Shown here piece by piece: positions 10,239 to 21,590 of a stretch of 64,000 bases of DNA. Source of the stretch: Orientallactaga sibirica. Lineage: Eukaryota; Chordata; Mammalia; Rodentia; Dipodidae. The notes under the pieces are model-generated. The model had not been told where the DNA came from, searched no databases, and worked only from the letters and a program-made list of their open reading frames with translations. Location: contig JAEOAD010000034.1 in NCBI GenBank assembly GCA_036365145.1, forward strand, positions 17,885,501 to 17,949,500, read 5' to 3'. The translations under genes and the position numbers were made by a program. The stretch's first letter is position 1; each line of letters begins with the position of its first letter.

Positions 10239-11373
10239 TGATCCAAGAGTGGAACTTGGGTCATCCATTTCTGAAGAGTGAGAGTTGCAAAAGAGAAGAA
10301 AATTGCTTCAGGAATTTTGAATATCAGTTTTGAGTAAGAGGGCATGAAGTTGATTATGGGCCCTTCAGGCATCATTTTCCAGACTGGCCTGATGGATACA
10401 ATGTTGTTTTCCCCAAGCTTAATCCTGTGAGAAGGAGTGGTCTCTGATGAGCAAGATTCTCAAATGCACAGGTGTGTAGGAAAGTCTAAACAATCTCCTA
10501 GAATAGCACAGGCAGGTCTCAAAGTGAGAAACATGCCCTTCACTAGGATTCTAAACATTTAGAGTGGATCAGAGCTGCAGTCTCACTAAGAATTGCATCC
10601 CACTATGAGTGATTACAGCTTTACATAAGCACAAGTGGCCTTCCTGATAAAATTCAGCTCCAACAAATTAGGAAAGAGGCCCTCATTTGGCTATTTTTCA
10701 AGGCCTTTCCTATCACTGGCCAGCAACTCTATTGTTCTATGGCTGCTTCAAAGGACCCTCTCTGGAAAGCCTTGCATATTTTCTCCCTGAGCCTTATCAG
10801 CCACCCTCAGACCTGCTGATTTGCCTAATGGGTTTTTCACAAAAGCCATAGAAAGCTCTAAGTCTGAGCTGAACAGCTTCTCATACTGTGCTAGCTGCAA
10901 GAATTCCCTTAACCTCTGTGCTAGAGGTTAGGACTTATGGGATATTCATTTCTCCAACATTTTCCCTTGTAGCTGTAAGTCAAACACATGAGAACCTCAA
11001 ACCTTCAAGACCTACTTAGTGAATTCCCCAACATTCCAGATGCTCCAACACTCATTAGCTGACATCATTCCAAATGACTCCATGAATTGCCAGTTGCTTG
11101 TCTACTGGATTTGAGCTATGGCTGTGGTCCAGAATATGGTTGTGGCAGTGTTATGTGAGGAATAACAGTTCTTTCTTCAGAATGAACATCCTGATTCCTT
11201 GATGATAGACTGTATACATTTCCTAAATATCTAATGTTGAAATATTATATATTAAGTAAGAAAATTATGATCCATTTTGTAGCGGGTCTGTTATTATTAG
11301 ATGAATGCCTTATAAAGCATTCATTTATTTCAATAAGAAGTATTTAATTTTGATATTCATAATAATTGTTCAA
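10239..11373. other. Unique-looking DNA
   Basis: About 1.1 kb with no recognisable repeat or gene. It has somewhat more balanced base composition than its surroundings and could hold conserved non-coding DNA. Nothing specific can be claimed. Confidence 0.4.
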
Positions 11374-11454
11374 AGCTTGGTTTGAGGCTACATGTCTATA
11401 ATCCCAACACTCAATAAGATGAGGCACAGGATTATAAATTCAAGAATAGCCTGA
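11374..11454 (+). mobile_element. B1 SINE fragment
   Basis: Left part of a B1: 'gcttggtttgaggctacatg', 'tctataatcccaacactc', 'ttcaagaatagcctga'. Truncated where the next SINE starts. Confidence 0.6.
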
Positions 11455-11570
11455 GGGGCTGGGGTGATGGCTCAGTGGTTAAAGGTTCATGCTTACAAAT
11501 TCTGGTGAGCTAGGTTTGAGTCCCAGCCAGACACAAAACTTCTCTGCAAGAACATAGACACACATAAATT
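11455..11570 (+). mobile_element. B2-superfamily SINE fragment
   Basis: 'ggggctggggtgatggctca' head and 'taggtttgagtcccagcc' box B, then a short 'cacacataaatt' end. Internally deleted relative to full DIP copies. Confidence 0.6.
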
Positions 11571-12955
11571 AATATTTTTTATTAATTAGAAACTTTGAAT
11601 AGGCATATCATATGTTAGTACCATCATATCCCACCTCTCTGCCCCCATTCTGCTGAGGGCCCTCCTCAGTGGTATTTTTGGAATTCACCATGGGATTGTG
11701 GGTTAGGAGATGTTAGAGCAGCAGTCAGTCATTGTAAGGGATGAGGGGGCAATGCCTTTGGACATTCCCTTCAACTCTGTGGTTCTTACAGTCTTCCCTC
11801 ATGCCTGCCACAAAATTCCCTGAGCCTTGGTGGGTGTATTTTAAGTCTACTTTAATGGTGTGCTCTCAACACCTTCTGGATTTCTGCTTTGGCATGTTTT
11901 GAGTATCCTCAGTGTCTATCTCATTCACCCTGGTGCTGATTGTCAGGATCACCATGGAAGCAGCACTCTTGTTCATCTTACAAATTCCTCCTTGGTTTCA
12001 CCTAGGCCTTAGCTGATGAGTGAGGGGTGGCTTGTTTCTTCACTTCTCATTGACTTTTGAAAAAGGAAAACAGATTAAAATAGATTAAATTGGATAAGTA
12101 TTGTTAATTGAGAGAGATTTTGATGTAGTGTAGCCTTGCTTGTGGCCAAAGACTAGTGACACCTTCTCTCTGGGGTCCATGTTCTTGGTCTCCATAGGAT
12201 TCTAACTCAAGTCTCAGTACTAGCTTTCCAATGAGCAGATCTCTTAGCCAACTGGTTACACCTAGGCTGAGTGCAGGTGTGTACATCTGGTCAAGCTGGT
12301 TGCTTTCGTATAGCAGTGTCACCTGCTAGCACAATATTGTTGGCCATTTTTCCCCTATTAGCTCATGTAGCTCAGTACTATATGGGTCCACCTTCTGGGA
12401 ACTGTCTTCCTTCTAGATTCCAGCCAGATCTTTCTATGTTCTGTGTCAGAAGCATATGGTATATCCAGCAATACAGTCTTACCTTTTACCTCAGGTGATA
12501 AGAGAGAAGTCTGCTTTGTTTGGGGGACCTTCTAGGTCTCTCCAATCAACAGCTCAACATGGGTTGCAACCAATTTCTGGCACTGGGAGTTATAAGCCAG
12601 AGCCAAATGTTTTAGTGTTCGGCTTTATCCCACCCTCTCCAGGGCCCTTCTTACCAGACAATCTCTGCATACTCCTGTTGAGAGTTATATCTTTTAGTTT
12701 GCTATCCAGGAGAAAGGTTTCTATGATGCCAATTCATTTTGGATTTAGTTTTGTGAATCTCCGCCATTGTCTCATTTCCCTTCATCCAAATTCTTCCATC
12801 CCTAGTATCTGTCCCTGCAGTTGCCTGTCAGGTATGCCTGCATCTCAACTGTTCCAGGTTAGGAACCACAGATGAGGGAGAACATACAACATTTGTCTTT
12901 CTGTGCTTGTGTGAGTTCATTTTAAAATGACTAGTCTGAGCTAAATGTGAAATCC
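11571..12955 (-). mobile_element. Young L1 3' region with ORF2 C-terminal end, antisense
   Basis: The longest copy of the L1 3' region in the window. Read on the minus strand, 12955-12885 is ORF2 C-terminal code ('cagaaagacaaatgttgtat', 'gttctccctcat'). About 1.3 kb of non-coding 3' region follows, to an A-rich end at about 11571. It ties the shorter copies to L1. The 139 aa and 75 aa plus-strand frames lie antisense in the 3' region and are not genes. Confidence 0.75.
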
Positions 12956-13039
12956 TGTCTTCAAAAATCAAACATATATAAGCATACACTTGTGTGTATT
13001 ATATACATACATATACACATAAACATTTACAACACACAT

Positions 13040-13380
13040 AGCTTTTTCTTATAAGTGGAATCCTACAATCTGTACTCTATGACTGGTTCTTTGCCTTCAA
13101 CAAAAGGTTTCTGAGATTTGGTTATCTTCTGAGGATGAGCTGTCCCAGTAAACACTATTACATTGTGTTGGACAGAACACAAATTGTCCATTAACTTGCT
13201 AATGACAATTTGAATTATTGATTATTCAGGGATATTATGAATAAGTCTTTTATGAACATATGTGTTCAAGTTTTTGTGAACTTGTGTTTTTGGCTTTTTT
13301 TAGGTAAATATTAAGAAATAATACCATTATGTAATAGGTCAAGAGTATGTTTTACTTGGATCTAGAATTCTGTGCTTTTT
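13040..13380 (-). pseudogene. Old L1 ORF2/3' relic, antisense
   Basis: Antisense L1 3' end in usual order: 'cttataagtggaatcctaca', 'tgactggttctttgcctt', 'tattatgaataagtctttta', 'tgaacatatgtgttcaagtt'. Strongly diverged and without an open frame. Confidence 0.65.
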
Positions 13381-15024
13381 TTTTTGTCTGATACCATGAC
13401 TCAGAAGTCCTATACTGTGCCTTCACTTATTAACTGTTTATTAATGATTCTTCTTGTTATTATTCTTCTAAACATATATCCAGCTCATATGAGTCCAGAT
13501 CACTTTGAAGTCCAAGGGTGAGCTTTGTTCACTGCTCCAAACTGACTATAAGGGGAAACTTTCCAACAGGTAGGATCCATCTCAACTTGTGTGGGCAGTG
13601 CCTGTGTGAGCAACCCCCAGGAGTCCTTTGGTGAAACTACTCACAAAGGAGCATGAGTGGAGACAACCCTGACAAGAGGCAATGTTTCTCTGCCCTTTCG
13701 ATATAACAGGTCCTGCCTGGCTGTTTCCTTCCCACCAGGGAGCTGCTGTTGTACTCCCCAGAGTTCTTACCCTCCAGACTCTTGCCATCCCATTATCCTC
13801 CTGTCTGGAGAGACAAGCTCATCTGACACGACTGCCAGTGCAGACTCCTGTGAATACATTGCATTCACCACCTGGTGACTACAGTTAAAATTCCTCTCCT
13901 TTGATTTATTTTGGCTAGGGGAAAGAAATCATTTAAGTTCTTGGAGATGCAGATAAGAGATGATATATGTCCCATCTATTTCCCTGATAGCAAACTTCCT
14001 GCCGTTAACACAGATGGAAAAGAAGCTTCAATCACACCCACATTTGACTACCTGTAGTGGAGAAAAGATGAGGTGGAAGAAGAAATGGAGAGAAGAGTCA
14101 GTGAGAGAAGGAAAGAGATAATGAGAAACACACATGATATTTCTGGGGAATGGAATTAAACTATAGAGCCATATACATATGCTTGATATATAGAATTTTC
14201 TTTTCCAACTGGGAATGTAACACTTTTTAAAAAAACAGTTAAATACAATCAGATCTCACCTTGAAAATTACAGAATCCAGGAATTCTTATTTAAGGGTTT
14301 ATAACCATTTCACAGCTATAAAGATTTGTGATGTCTCAAAGATTCGAGCAGATTTTAACATCTACCCAGTGTGTTCAGGTTTTTATCTCCACAGAGGAAT
14401 GAATTTAGAGATGGGCAAAAAGTAAGGAATTTGTGGAAGTTGGTGTTGTTTGGTTTTTAATATGGGAAAGGTGTACACTCAAGGGATGAGTGTGGGCTTC
14501 TCAAGAGAGAATCGTGTTACTGGGATTTTGTATACCTTGCTTTATGGTAAACTTTAATGGAAGAGAGGTTTATTCATGAGTTAACAGAGGGAAAATGCAG
14601 ACATTTCTAGTAAGGGATGGAGATTTTCCTAGAATAGTGTTTACTCCTGTTTACTATCCTTATAGGGGGTTTGTTAGTGTGGCATGATGTCAGATTCACA
14701 GTGGGAGGATGCAAGGGTGAGAGTAAAGAAATTTCATTTTAATAAAACAGGACAATAAGCATTATAGTGTGCCATGTGGTCCCAGCTGGTTTTGACTGGT
14801 CTCATGCCTTTATTGTTTGAATAGCCACATGATATAAGGCTCAGTAATTGCATCAACTTTTAAACAATGGGCTACTTACCTCTCAATCTATGCCTATCTA
14901 ACCTATCTCAGATATACTTTTAGGGAATCATGGACTTCCTGACAAGGAAGAGAGTAGTAATGCATCTATCTTTTCTCTGTGTCATATAAGTCTGTGATCT
15001 CAAAAAGTTTAAAAAATAAACTAA
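13381..15024. other. Unique-looking DNA
   Basis: No gene or repeat recognised. 13560-13890 is less A+T-rich and has overlapping 68-73 aa frames, none with a recognisable domain or codon pattern. T run at about 13378-13386. Confidence 0.4.
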
Positions 15025-15025
15025 G

Positions 15026-15314
15026 GGCTGGAGGGATGGCTTAGCGGCTAAGGCACCTGCCTGCTAAGCCTAAGAACGCTGGTTCCAATGTCCAGCAGTT
15101 CCAATCTCCAGGTCCCACGTTTATCCAGATGCAAAGTGATGCAAGGACTCAATGCCGCACTTGCCCACAAGGGGGCGCACGCAACTGGATTTCGTTCATA
15201 GCAGCTGAGAGTCTGCTGGCGTGCCCATCTGACTCACTCTCCCTCTCTATCTCTCTCTGTCTCTCTCTCTCCAAAAATAAATAAAAAATAATTTAAAAAA
15301 ATAAAAAAACAATA
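15026..15314 (+). mobile_element. DIP SINE, long variant with CTCF-like motif
   Basis: 'gggctggagggatggcttag' head with perfect 11-bp target duplications 'aataaactaag' (15015-15025 and 15315-15325). It is longer than the common DIP copies, with extra bases around 15085-15175 (a duplicated 'agttccaat..ccag' and 'gatgcaaggactcaatgccg'). The body holds CCACAAGGGGGCGC at 15165-15178, where common copies read 'gcacaaggtggcacatg'. The target duplication and structure indicate a fairly recent insertion. Confidence 0.9.
15162..15180 (+). promoter_or_regulatory. CTCF-like motif inside DIP SINE
   Basis: CCACAAGGGGGCGC differs at one base from the CTCF core CCACCAGGGGGCGC. Rodent B2-superfamily SINEs are known carriers of CTCF sites. 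Binding here is an inference. Confidence 0.55.
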
Positions 15315-15489
15315 AATAAACTAAGACCCTAAAATTCCCAGATTTTATAGTTAGGTTATTGCCAGCTGTGGCAATCATGAAAATTGGAACCCAAAGCTGC
15401 TACCTCTGTCATGTGGTCTATTTTATCTTGTTAGTCTACAAACCTGCTAATAGGAAACACTGTGAGTTGCCCTGTTCCAACTGTGCCTC

Positions 15490-15832
15490 CTGCTATAGTT
15501 ACCGCCACTGAACAAAGCGCCCAACCCAAAGCAACTGATGGGTAGAAAGAGTATGTGTTTGCTTATAGTTTCTAGGGGAATCTTCAGGATGGCAGGGGAA
15601 AGCATGGAATGAACAGAGGCTGAACATCACCGCCTTGCCAATAGCAGGTGGAAAACAGCAACAGGAGATTGAACTGAGCTCTGGATACAAGTTGCTGGCT
15701 ACAACACCCCAAACGCTGCCCCCAGAAACACACCTCCTCCAACAAGGTTCTACCTCCCAAACTGCCACCAAATAGGGACTGAGCGTTCAAATCGTATGAC
15801 TCTATGGAAGGCATTTAATTCAAACCACCACA
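15490..15832 (-). mobile_element. MaLR solo LTR, antisense
   Basis: Antisense LTR with 'gaatcttcaggatggcaggg', 'gctgaacatcaccgccttgc', 'acacctcctccaacaaggtt' and the terminal 'ttcaaaccaccaca'. Overlapping minus-strand frames (90 and 76 aa) are chance frames through LTR sequence. Confidence 0.75.
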
Positions 15833-16584
15833 CCACCATAACGAATCCTGGAGATGGAAGGGCATGTATGACTGATGGACTGTGACAGAAGCAGAAAAGC
15901 AGTCTAGAACGACTCTGTCCACCCACTTCTCAAAGTGTACTTAGTAGACCTAAAGGGATGTGGCTCCAGGGATCATGATTCTACTTCTTCCTTCTAATAA
16001 CTGCAAGATTGCAAGACATCTGTCTCCTCTTCCTCTCCTTCTTTCCTTCCTCCTAGCAACTGTTCCCAGACTAGGTCTAGGATTTTAGAATTACCTCCTC
16101 TCATGGGAATTGAGTGGGCCTCTTTATTCCTGTCCTGAGAGGATGGAATGTCTCCTTTTCCCTCAGTTGCTACTGCAGCTACTTCCCATGCAAGGCCCCT
16201 CCCTGGTCGTGCAATCGCCTCCTCTTTCCCCTCCCCCAGTCTCCCCACCTTAACCCAGGGTTCTGGAACTTCTTTTACCTTTCACTTTGGATCTGTCTTC
16301 TCCCAGCAATAGATAAAAGTCTTGGGCTGAAGAAACAGTTTGCTTCTGATCCCCTAGGTCCTGAACTCTGAACCTGACAATTATAGACCCTCATATCTGC
16401 ATGCTTCCTTCCTCATTTTCATTCATCAAAGAGCAGTTGTGTCACTTAGATTAGGCTAAACCAATCAATGTGCCTGGTTCTGTGATTTAACTGAAAGGGA
16501 AACATAGTTCTTTTCTAGATCCCTCGTAAGAGGTTGAAAAACGGCAGCAAATGAAGTAGTAGCTGCAATTAAGAAGGTTAGAAG
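15833..16584. other. Unique-looking DNA
   Basis: No feature recognised. 16000-16270 is pyrimidine-rich on the plus strand, with 84-85 aa frames on both strands that lack any recognisable domain. Confidence 0.4.
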
Positions 16585-16662
16585 AGGATAAGGATGTAGC
16601 TCAGTAGTCCAGGATGTGCTTTGTAGATCCTGGGTTCAATCCACAGCAAACCCAAAGGAAGA
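16585..16662 (+). mobile_element. ID SINE
   Basis: Short tRNA/BC1-like element: 'aggatgtagctcagtagtcc' (box A region), 'cctgggttcaatccacag' (box B region), then an A-containing end. Confidence 0.7.
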
Positions 16663-16710
16663 GTGAGTTAGAGAAGGCTGATAGAATAAGATTGACAAAA
16701 GTAATATTGA

Positions 16711-16920
16711 GGGCTGGAGAGATGGCTTAATAGTTAATGCATTTGCCTGTGAAGCCTAAGCGTTACTAGATTCAATTCTCTAGTACCTACGTAAGCCAGA
16801 TGCACAAAGTGGCACATGTATCTGGGCTTCATTTACAGTGGATAGAGGCCCTGGTGTGCCCATTCTTGTACTATCTCTCTCTAGCTGAAATAAATAAATG
16901 AACAAAATGTTTTTTTAAAA
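16711..16920 (+). mobile_element. DIP-type SINE
   Basis: 'gggctggagagatggcttaa' head, 'agattcaattctctag' box B, 'gatgcacaaagtggcacatg' body, 'taaataaatgaac' tail. Confidence 0.85.
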
Positions 16921-18969
16921 ATTAAAACGTAATAAGAAAAGAAAGAAAGGGGGCATGGAAGATAAGTAAAACCAATATAATATCCATTTATGGTTTTTGC
17001 TTCCCAAGGCTTGCTGTTCCAACACTTTCTTATTTGGGAACTATTTTACTAATGCATCTTTTCATACTGTCAAGTCCTATGTCTGCTGATTATATATAAA
17101 ACTAGACAAGGGAGGATGAGGAGTAAGAGAAAGGACACTGATTGAGGCAAAGGTGCAAAGCCTTAAGAGTGCCAGGGCAAATACACTTAGGATTTCGGCT
17201 GGTATCCAAAGAACAAGAGGAAAAGGATAAATTATGCTTTCTGTGTTAGAACTCAGAAAAGTGGGTGAGCTTAATGGTGAGGGTCTGTGAGGAGTTACTG
17301 GGAAGTGTAGTACATGATCCCATTAAGAGGATAAATATTCCCTCATCTCCTTAGAGTTTCTAAGGAGTGGTCTCTTGACCAGGTGATTCACAGGGTACTT
17401 CGGGTTAACTCTTAAGGAAGGGGGCTACCACTCTTACCTACACCCTCTTCCCTCACAAACCAAGGAGACAGGAGGTGAATCCTTCCTGAGATGACCTCCC
17501 AGCCTGCTAATGTCTGCAGCCTACAATACTGGACGCTCCTAGCAATGGTGATTTGCTGTTAGTTTGTTTATGAAGGAGTGGGAAGGTGAGGTAAGGAAAG
17601 GTGTTTGCATAAGCTAGTTTCAATTAAATATCTTATTTGCAACTGAATAAGTTCAGCCTGACACACGGTCTAAGTGTTACAGCATTTTCCCTAAGCACAG
17701 GCTGTTTCCCTTGGACTAGTTCTTTGAGGTAGTCCTCAATATTATTTTAAGCAGTCACTCATATGCCTTCTGTGACAATACAGCACAGGAAGATGCCTGA
17801 GGCAATTGACTGGACCCCCAACACAGGAGCCCAAGGGAATTATAACATTCGTCTCACCATTCTCAAAATTATAAGCAGAGTTCCTCAGCCATTTTCTCTA
17901 TTTCGGATTTTTCTTTCTCCCTTCTAATACTTTGCCTCTGCAACCTGCTAATATTCCATGGAGTTCTGTTGCCCCCTGCTGCTGGCTACTGGCTGCGTCT
18001 AAAGCATATTTCCCTTGTCTCTTGACTCTAGCTCCTGGTTTTTCCTGCCACCCTGTCCTCTGTGCTAGTTCTTCCTTCTCTAATTGTGTTTGCTCTGAGG
18101 TAACCTGGCTATCTTTCTTTCTCCTTGTCTTATCTCCCATAGCTTAGACCCAGCTTCACATTCTCCTTCTCTTGCAATCTCAGTTTCTCATTTTGTTCCC
18201 TGTGTCAGGGTTATATCAGTTCATCTCTAGATTACTGGTTCCTGTATCAGGATCTAATTCACTGGGATAGTTTCTATTATATTCCAGCAGCTACTCATTG
18301 GTGAAGTGTTTTCTTTGACAGAGAAACATACCAGTGTTCCTTTCACTCTCCTAAGAAAATTTAATAAGGAAGAAGTCAGAGTTACTGAACACACAGGGTG
18401 ACCAGAAAGGTCTCCTTAGTGAATTACAAATAATTTTCACTATGTTCTAAAAAATTACAGTTCTTCCACAGCCTGTCCTGCTTACTTTGAGATATTGGGG
18501 AAATTATCTTACCTTTCTGAACTGCAGGTTTGAAAACTTGCACCTAGTAAGGGGTAGAGGTGTGGAGAAAATAGGAGAGGGCTCTGAGGCATCATCCGTA
18601 TCAGAATAGGAAATAACTTCAGGGTGCAGAACACTTTGTAAGAGGGTAGCACTTGACACACCTTAGTCTCTTAAGTTGTGAAAGAATTACCTGCTCATTA
18701 GGACCAGTGGATGGATTTATTCTTTTGTTAATAAATTGGACTAATATTCCAAAGAATCTCACTGGCCTGAATTTGTTTCTCTGCCAAAGTAGGCTGTCAC
18801 TAGCATTTCAGACACCCGAACACTACTCCCAAATGTATCCCTCCGTATTAACCTGATAAACAAAGGGTGTGTGATTTCCAGTATGGCCTTTCCAAAGGAG
18901 ATGCTGCTTTGAAGGTAGGACAGGAGGAAGCAATCCAGTACTGCCAAGCCAGCTGCATAGTGTACAGGT
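16921..18969. other. Unique-looking DNA
   Basis: About 2 kb with no gene. A weak MIR-like stretch lies near 18470-18560 ('gaaattatcttacctttctg'). Short frames at 17.9-18.1 kb and 18.65-18.95 kb lie on both strands and show no domain. Confidence 0.4.
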
Positions 18970-19090
18970 TCCCACAGTGTAAATTCAGAATCATTCTGTG
19001 AGGTGCTGTTTCATGCATGATAAAACCGAGATGAGAGGAGGTTAAGTACATTGATAGCCCATGTGTAGCTGAGCCAGGGATTAAGTGAAA
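18970..19090 (+). mobile_element. MIR relic
   Basis: Ancient mammalian-wide SINE, 3' half: 'gataaaaccgagatgagagg', 'aggttaagtaca', 'gtagctgagccagggatt'. Highly diverged. Confidence 0.5.
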
Positions 19091-20048
19091 AATTCTCAGG
19101 AATGTAAATGAGAAACACAGACATGATCATGAGGAGACTATGGATTGGACTCTGCTTCCTTGGACACAGGAGCTTCCACAGTGAGATGAGAGAGGTGGTC
19201 TCTCATGGTGTTATATTCTGTTCTTATGTGTGACACATAAGGCTTCCTTTATGGTACTGGTCCCTACTTTTTCTTATGTCTTTCCAATTTGTTCTGCTCT
19301 TTAGTATATAGATATGAATTCTACATCAGTGAATTTCTCTAAGACATAGCTAATGTTTGATTTCTCACAATGCTTAGCACCTTGTTTTAAATGTCAAAGA
19401 CACTAAGTTTTGGCTTTTGTTTTTTGAAAGCAGAAAGAGTGGGAGGAAACAACTCAAGCATGTAAACTAGAAGGAGAAGAAAACATAAAAGACAAAAAGA
19501 AAAGAAGTAATGGGAGAGAGATAGTAAAATGCTCCTTTGCTCATTAAAGGACTCATTTAAGGTATATCAGAGCCTTCATTATAGACATGCTTTTTGCCTT
19601 AAAGTAATGATGGCTAAGGAGGACCAAACATATTGAAAGATAAAGAATTATAAGCCAACTGAATATCAAAGTGGGAGTGAAACTTTGAAATCTCTCAAAT
19701 TAAAAACCCAGAAAGAAGAAAGTTCTTATTTTATAGTGATGTTTTTGAAAGTTCCTTCTGCAGATACATGCTTATTCTATAAAGCAAGACCCCTCTGTGG
19801 CCCCAAAATACTCATTTGCTAGCCTCAGGGACACAACTAAACATGTGATAACCCTGATGGCACTTTCCCCACCATTGTTGAAGTCTTCCCCACAGTCTGT
19901 CCTCCCAGAGGCAGGCACCAACAGTTGATACCAAACACCTCAAGTCCATCAGTGAAAAACCGTTACAATAGCAGTAGCTAATTTTTCCTAGCTAGTGATT
20001 TCTTTGGAGCCCTCCCAAACATAACAGCAAAACACAACAACTGGTCAT
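19091..20048. other. Unique-looking DNA
   Basis: No feature recognised. Purine-rich around 19430-19520. Confidence 0.4.
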
Positions 20049-20275
20049 GGGCTGGAGAGATTGCTTAGTTGTTAAGGCATTTGTCTGTAAAGCAAAGGGT
20101 CCCAGGTTTGATTCCCCAGTACTCAGGTAAAGGCAGAAACACAAGGTGGCACATGCATCTGGAGTTCATTTGCAGTGGCTATGAAGCCTTGGTGTGCCGA
20201 TATTCTCCCTATCTGTCTCTGTGTGTCTCTCTCTCTGTCTCACTCAAGTAAATAAATGGTCATTTTTTTTTTTAA
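20049..20275 (+). mobile_element. DIP-type SINE
   Basis: 'gggctggagagattgcttag' head, 'ccaggtttgattccccag' box B, 'acacaaggtggcacatgcat' body, TC/TG stretch, 'aagtaaataaatgg' tail. Confidence 0.88.
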
Positions 20276-20552
20276 TCAAAGCCAACAATACTGAAGGGCA
20301 GTTGGAATTGTGACACACCAGGTGAATAGAGCAGCTCATGAGAGCACAGCCTGGGAAAAGGTAAAGCCCACCTCGAAATAATTCCAAAAGCCTGTGCTAT
20401 TGAAGACCAAGGTTAGGACTCTTCACTGGCTCCATAGTCCAGGCAGCATGAGAAAAAAACAACATATTCCCAAGTAAGCCTTTCATATGACATAGCTGCT
20501 AGCTGTTCATAGGCCTTGAGTGAGGCTATGTGGACCCTCTCCTCATTGCACG

Positions 20553-20870
20553 TGTTACTTACTGTTCTTATTGCTATGAGGATAATGAAAACAATTTTAA
20601 AAGGGCATTATTTGGGTTTATATTAGGAGGGTACACTCCATAGTGGCAGGAAAGACATAGCAGCAACTCTTCTCATTTGTCTGTACTCAAGAGAAACATG
20701 AGAGACGGCACATAGCTGACTTCCTCCGTATTCCCTTCTTATTCCATTTGGGACCTTAGCCTATTGGATGGTGCTGCTCACATTCAGGGTGGCTCTTCAC
20801 CCTTCAATCTCCTACACAACTCCTAATCCAGCTAAATTGACAATGAAGATTAACCATCAAACCCATTTCA
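20553..20870 (-). mobile_element. MaLR-type LTR, antisense
   Basis: 'tgttcttattgctatgagga', 'tagtggcaggaaagacatag' and 'caactcctaatccagc' follow the antisense MaLR pattern. Ends are degraded and approximate. Confidence 0.55.
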
Positions 20871-21229
20871 CAGATGACCAGTGGAGGTACACAGGTGAGA
20901 GTCTGATGAGGTAGAAGAAAGAGGACTAGAACACAAGTGCTCCTTTCTATTTTTGGTTTACTTTTTTTTTTTTCTCAGATTAAGAGCAAAGTATCTCAGT
21001 AATGTGGGCCCAAATCATAACGATGTCAAGCCCAATTATGTTCTTAGAGAATATGTAAAACCTGGGGAAGTGGTTTTTTATAGTTCAGATTTGAGTGAAG
21101 TAAGACTTTTGTGTGCCCATGAGTATAATAATCTCACTTTCATAGAAATTTTTGTACTCACACACATTATGCATCCACTCAAATGCAGCTCTCGATGATT
21201 ATACCACGAGTGGCTTTGCATTCATTGAG

Positions 21230-21590
21230 TGGCATTAATTGCTTTTCTCCTTGCTGTGATCAAGTATTTGGCAAGAAACAAACTGAATGGAGGAACAATT
21301 GATTTTGGCTTTATGTTTGATGGTTCAGTCCATCGTGGTAGTGAAGGCATGGTGTGGAGCTGGCTCATGGCTGTAGTGGCAGAAGTATGAAGCTGCTTAC
21401 TCACTTCTTGGTGGACCAGGAAGCGAAGCAGACTGAGACTAGAACTAGGATTAGACATTAGGCCAAAAATCCTTCCCTCAGAAACTATTTTCTCCAGTGA
21501 GGTACCACCTCCTAGAAGTCCCATAATCTCTCAAAACAACTCCACCAGATGGAAAAACTAATGTTCAAGCACATGAGCATAGTGGGGAAA
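21230..21590 (-). mobile_element. MaLR-type LTR, antisense
   Basis: 'ttctccttgctgtgatcaag', 'atggttcagtccatcgtggt', 'agtgaggtaccacctcctag', 'atgttcaagcacatgagcat'. The 100 aa minus-strand frame is inside this repeat. Confidence 0.6.

Noticed and set aside
12456..12875. 139-aa plus-strand reading frame
   Set aside because: Antisense to a young L1 3' region; no domain.
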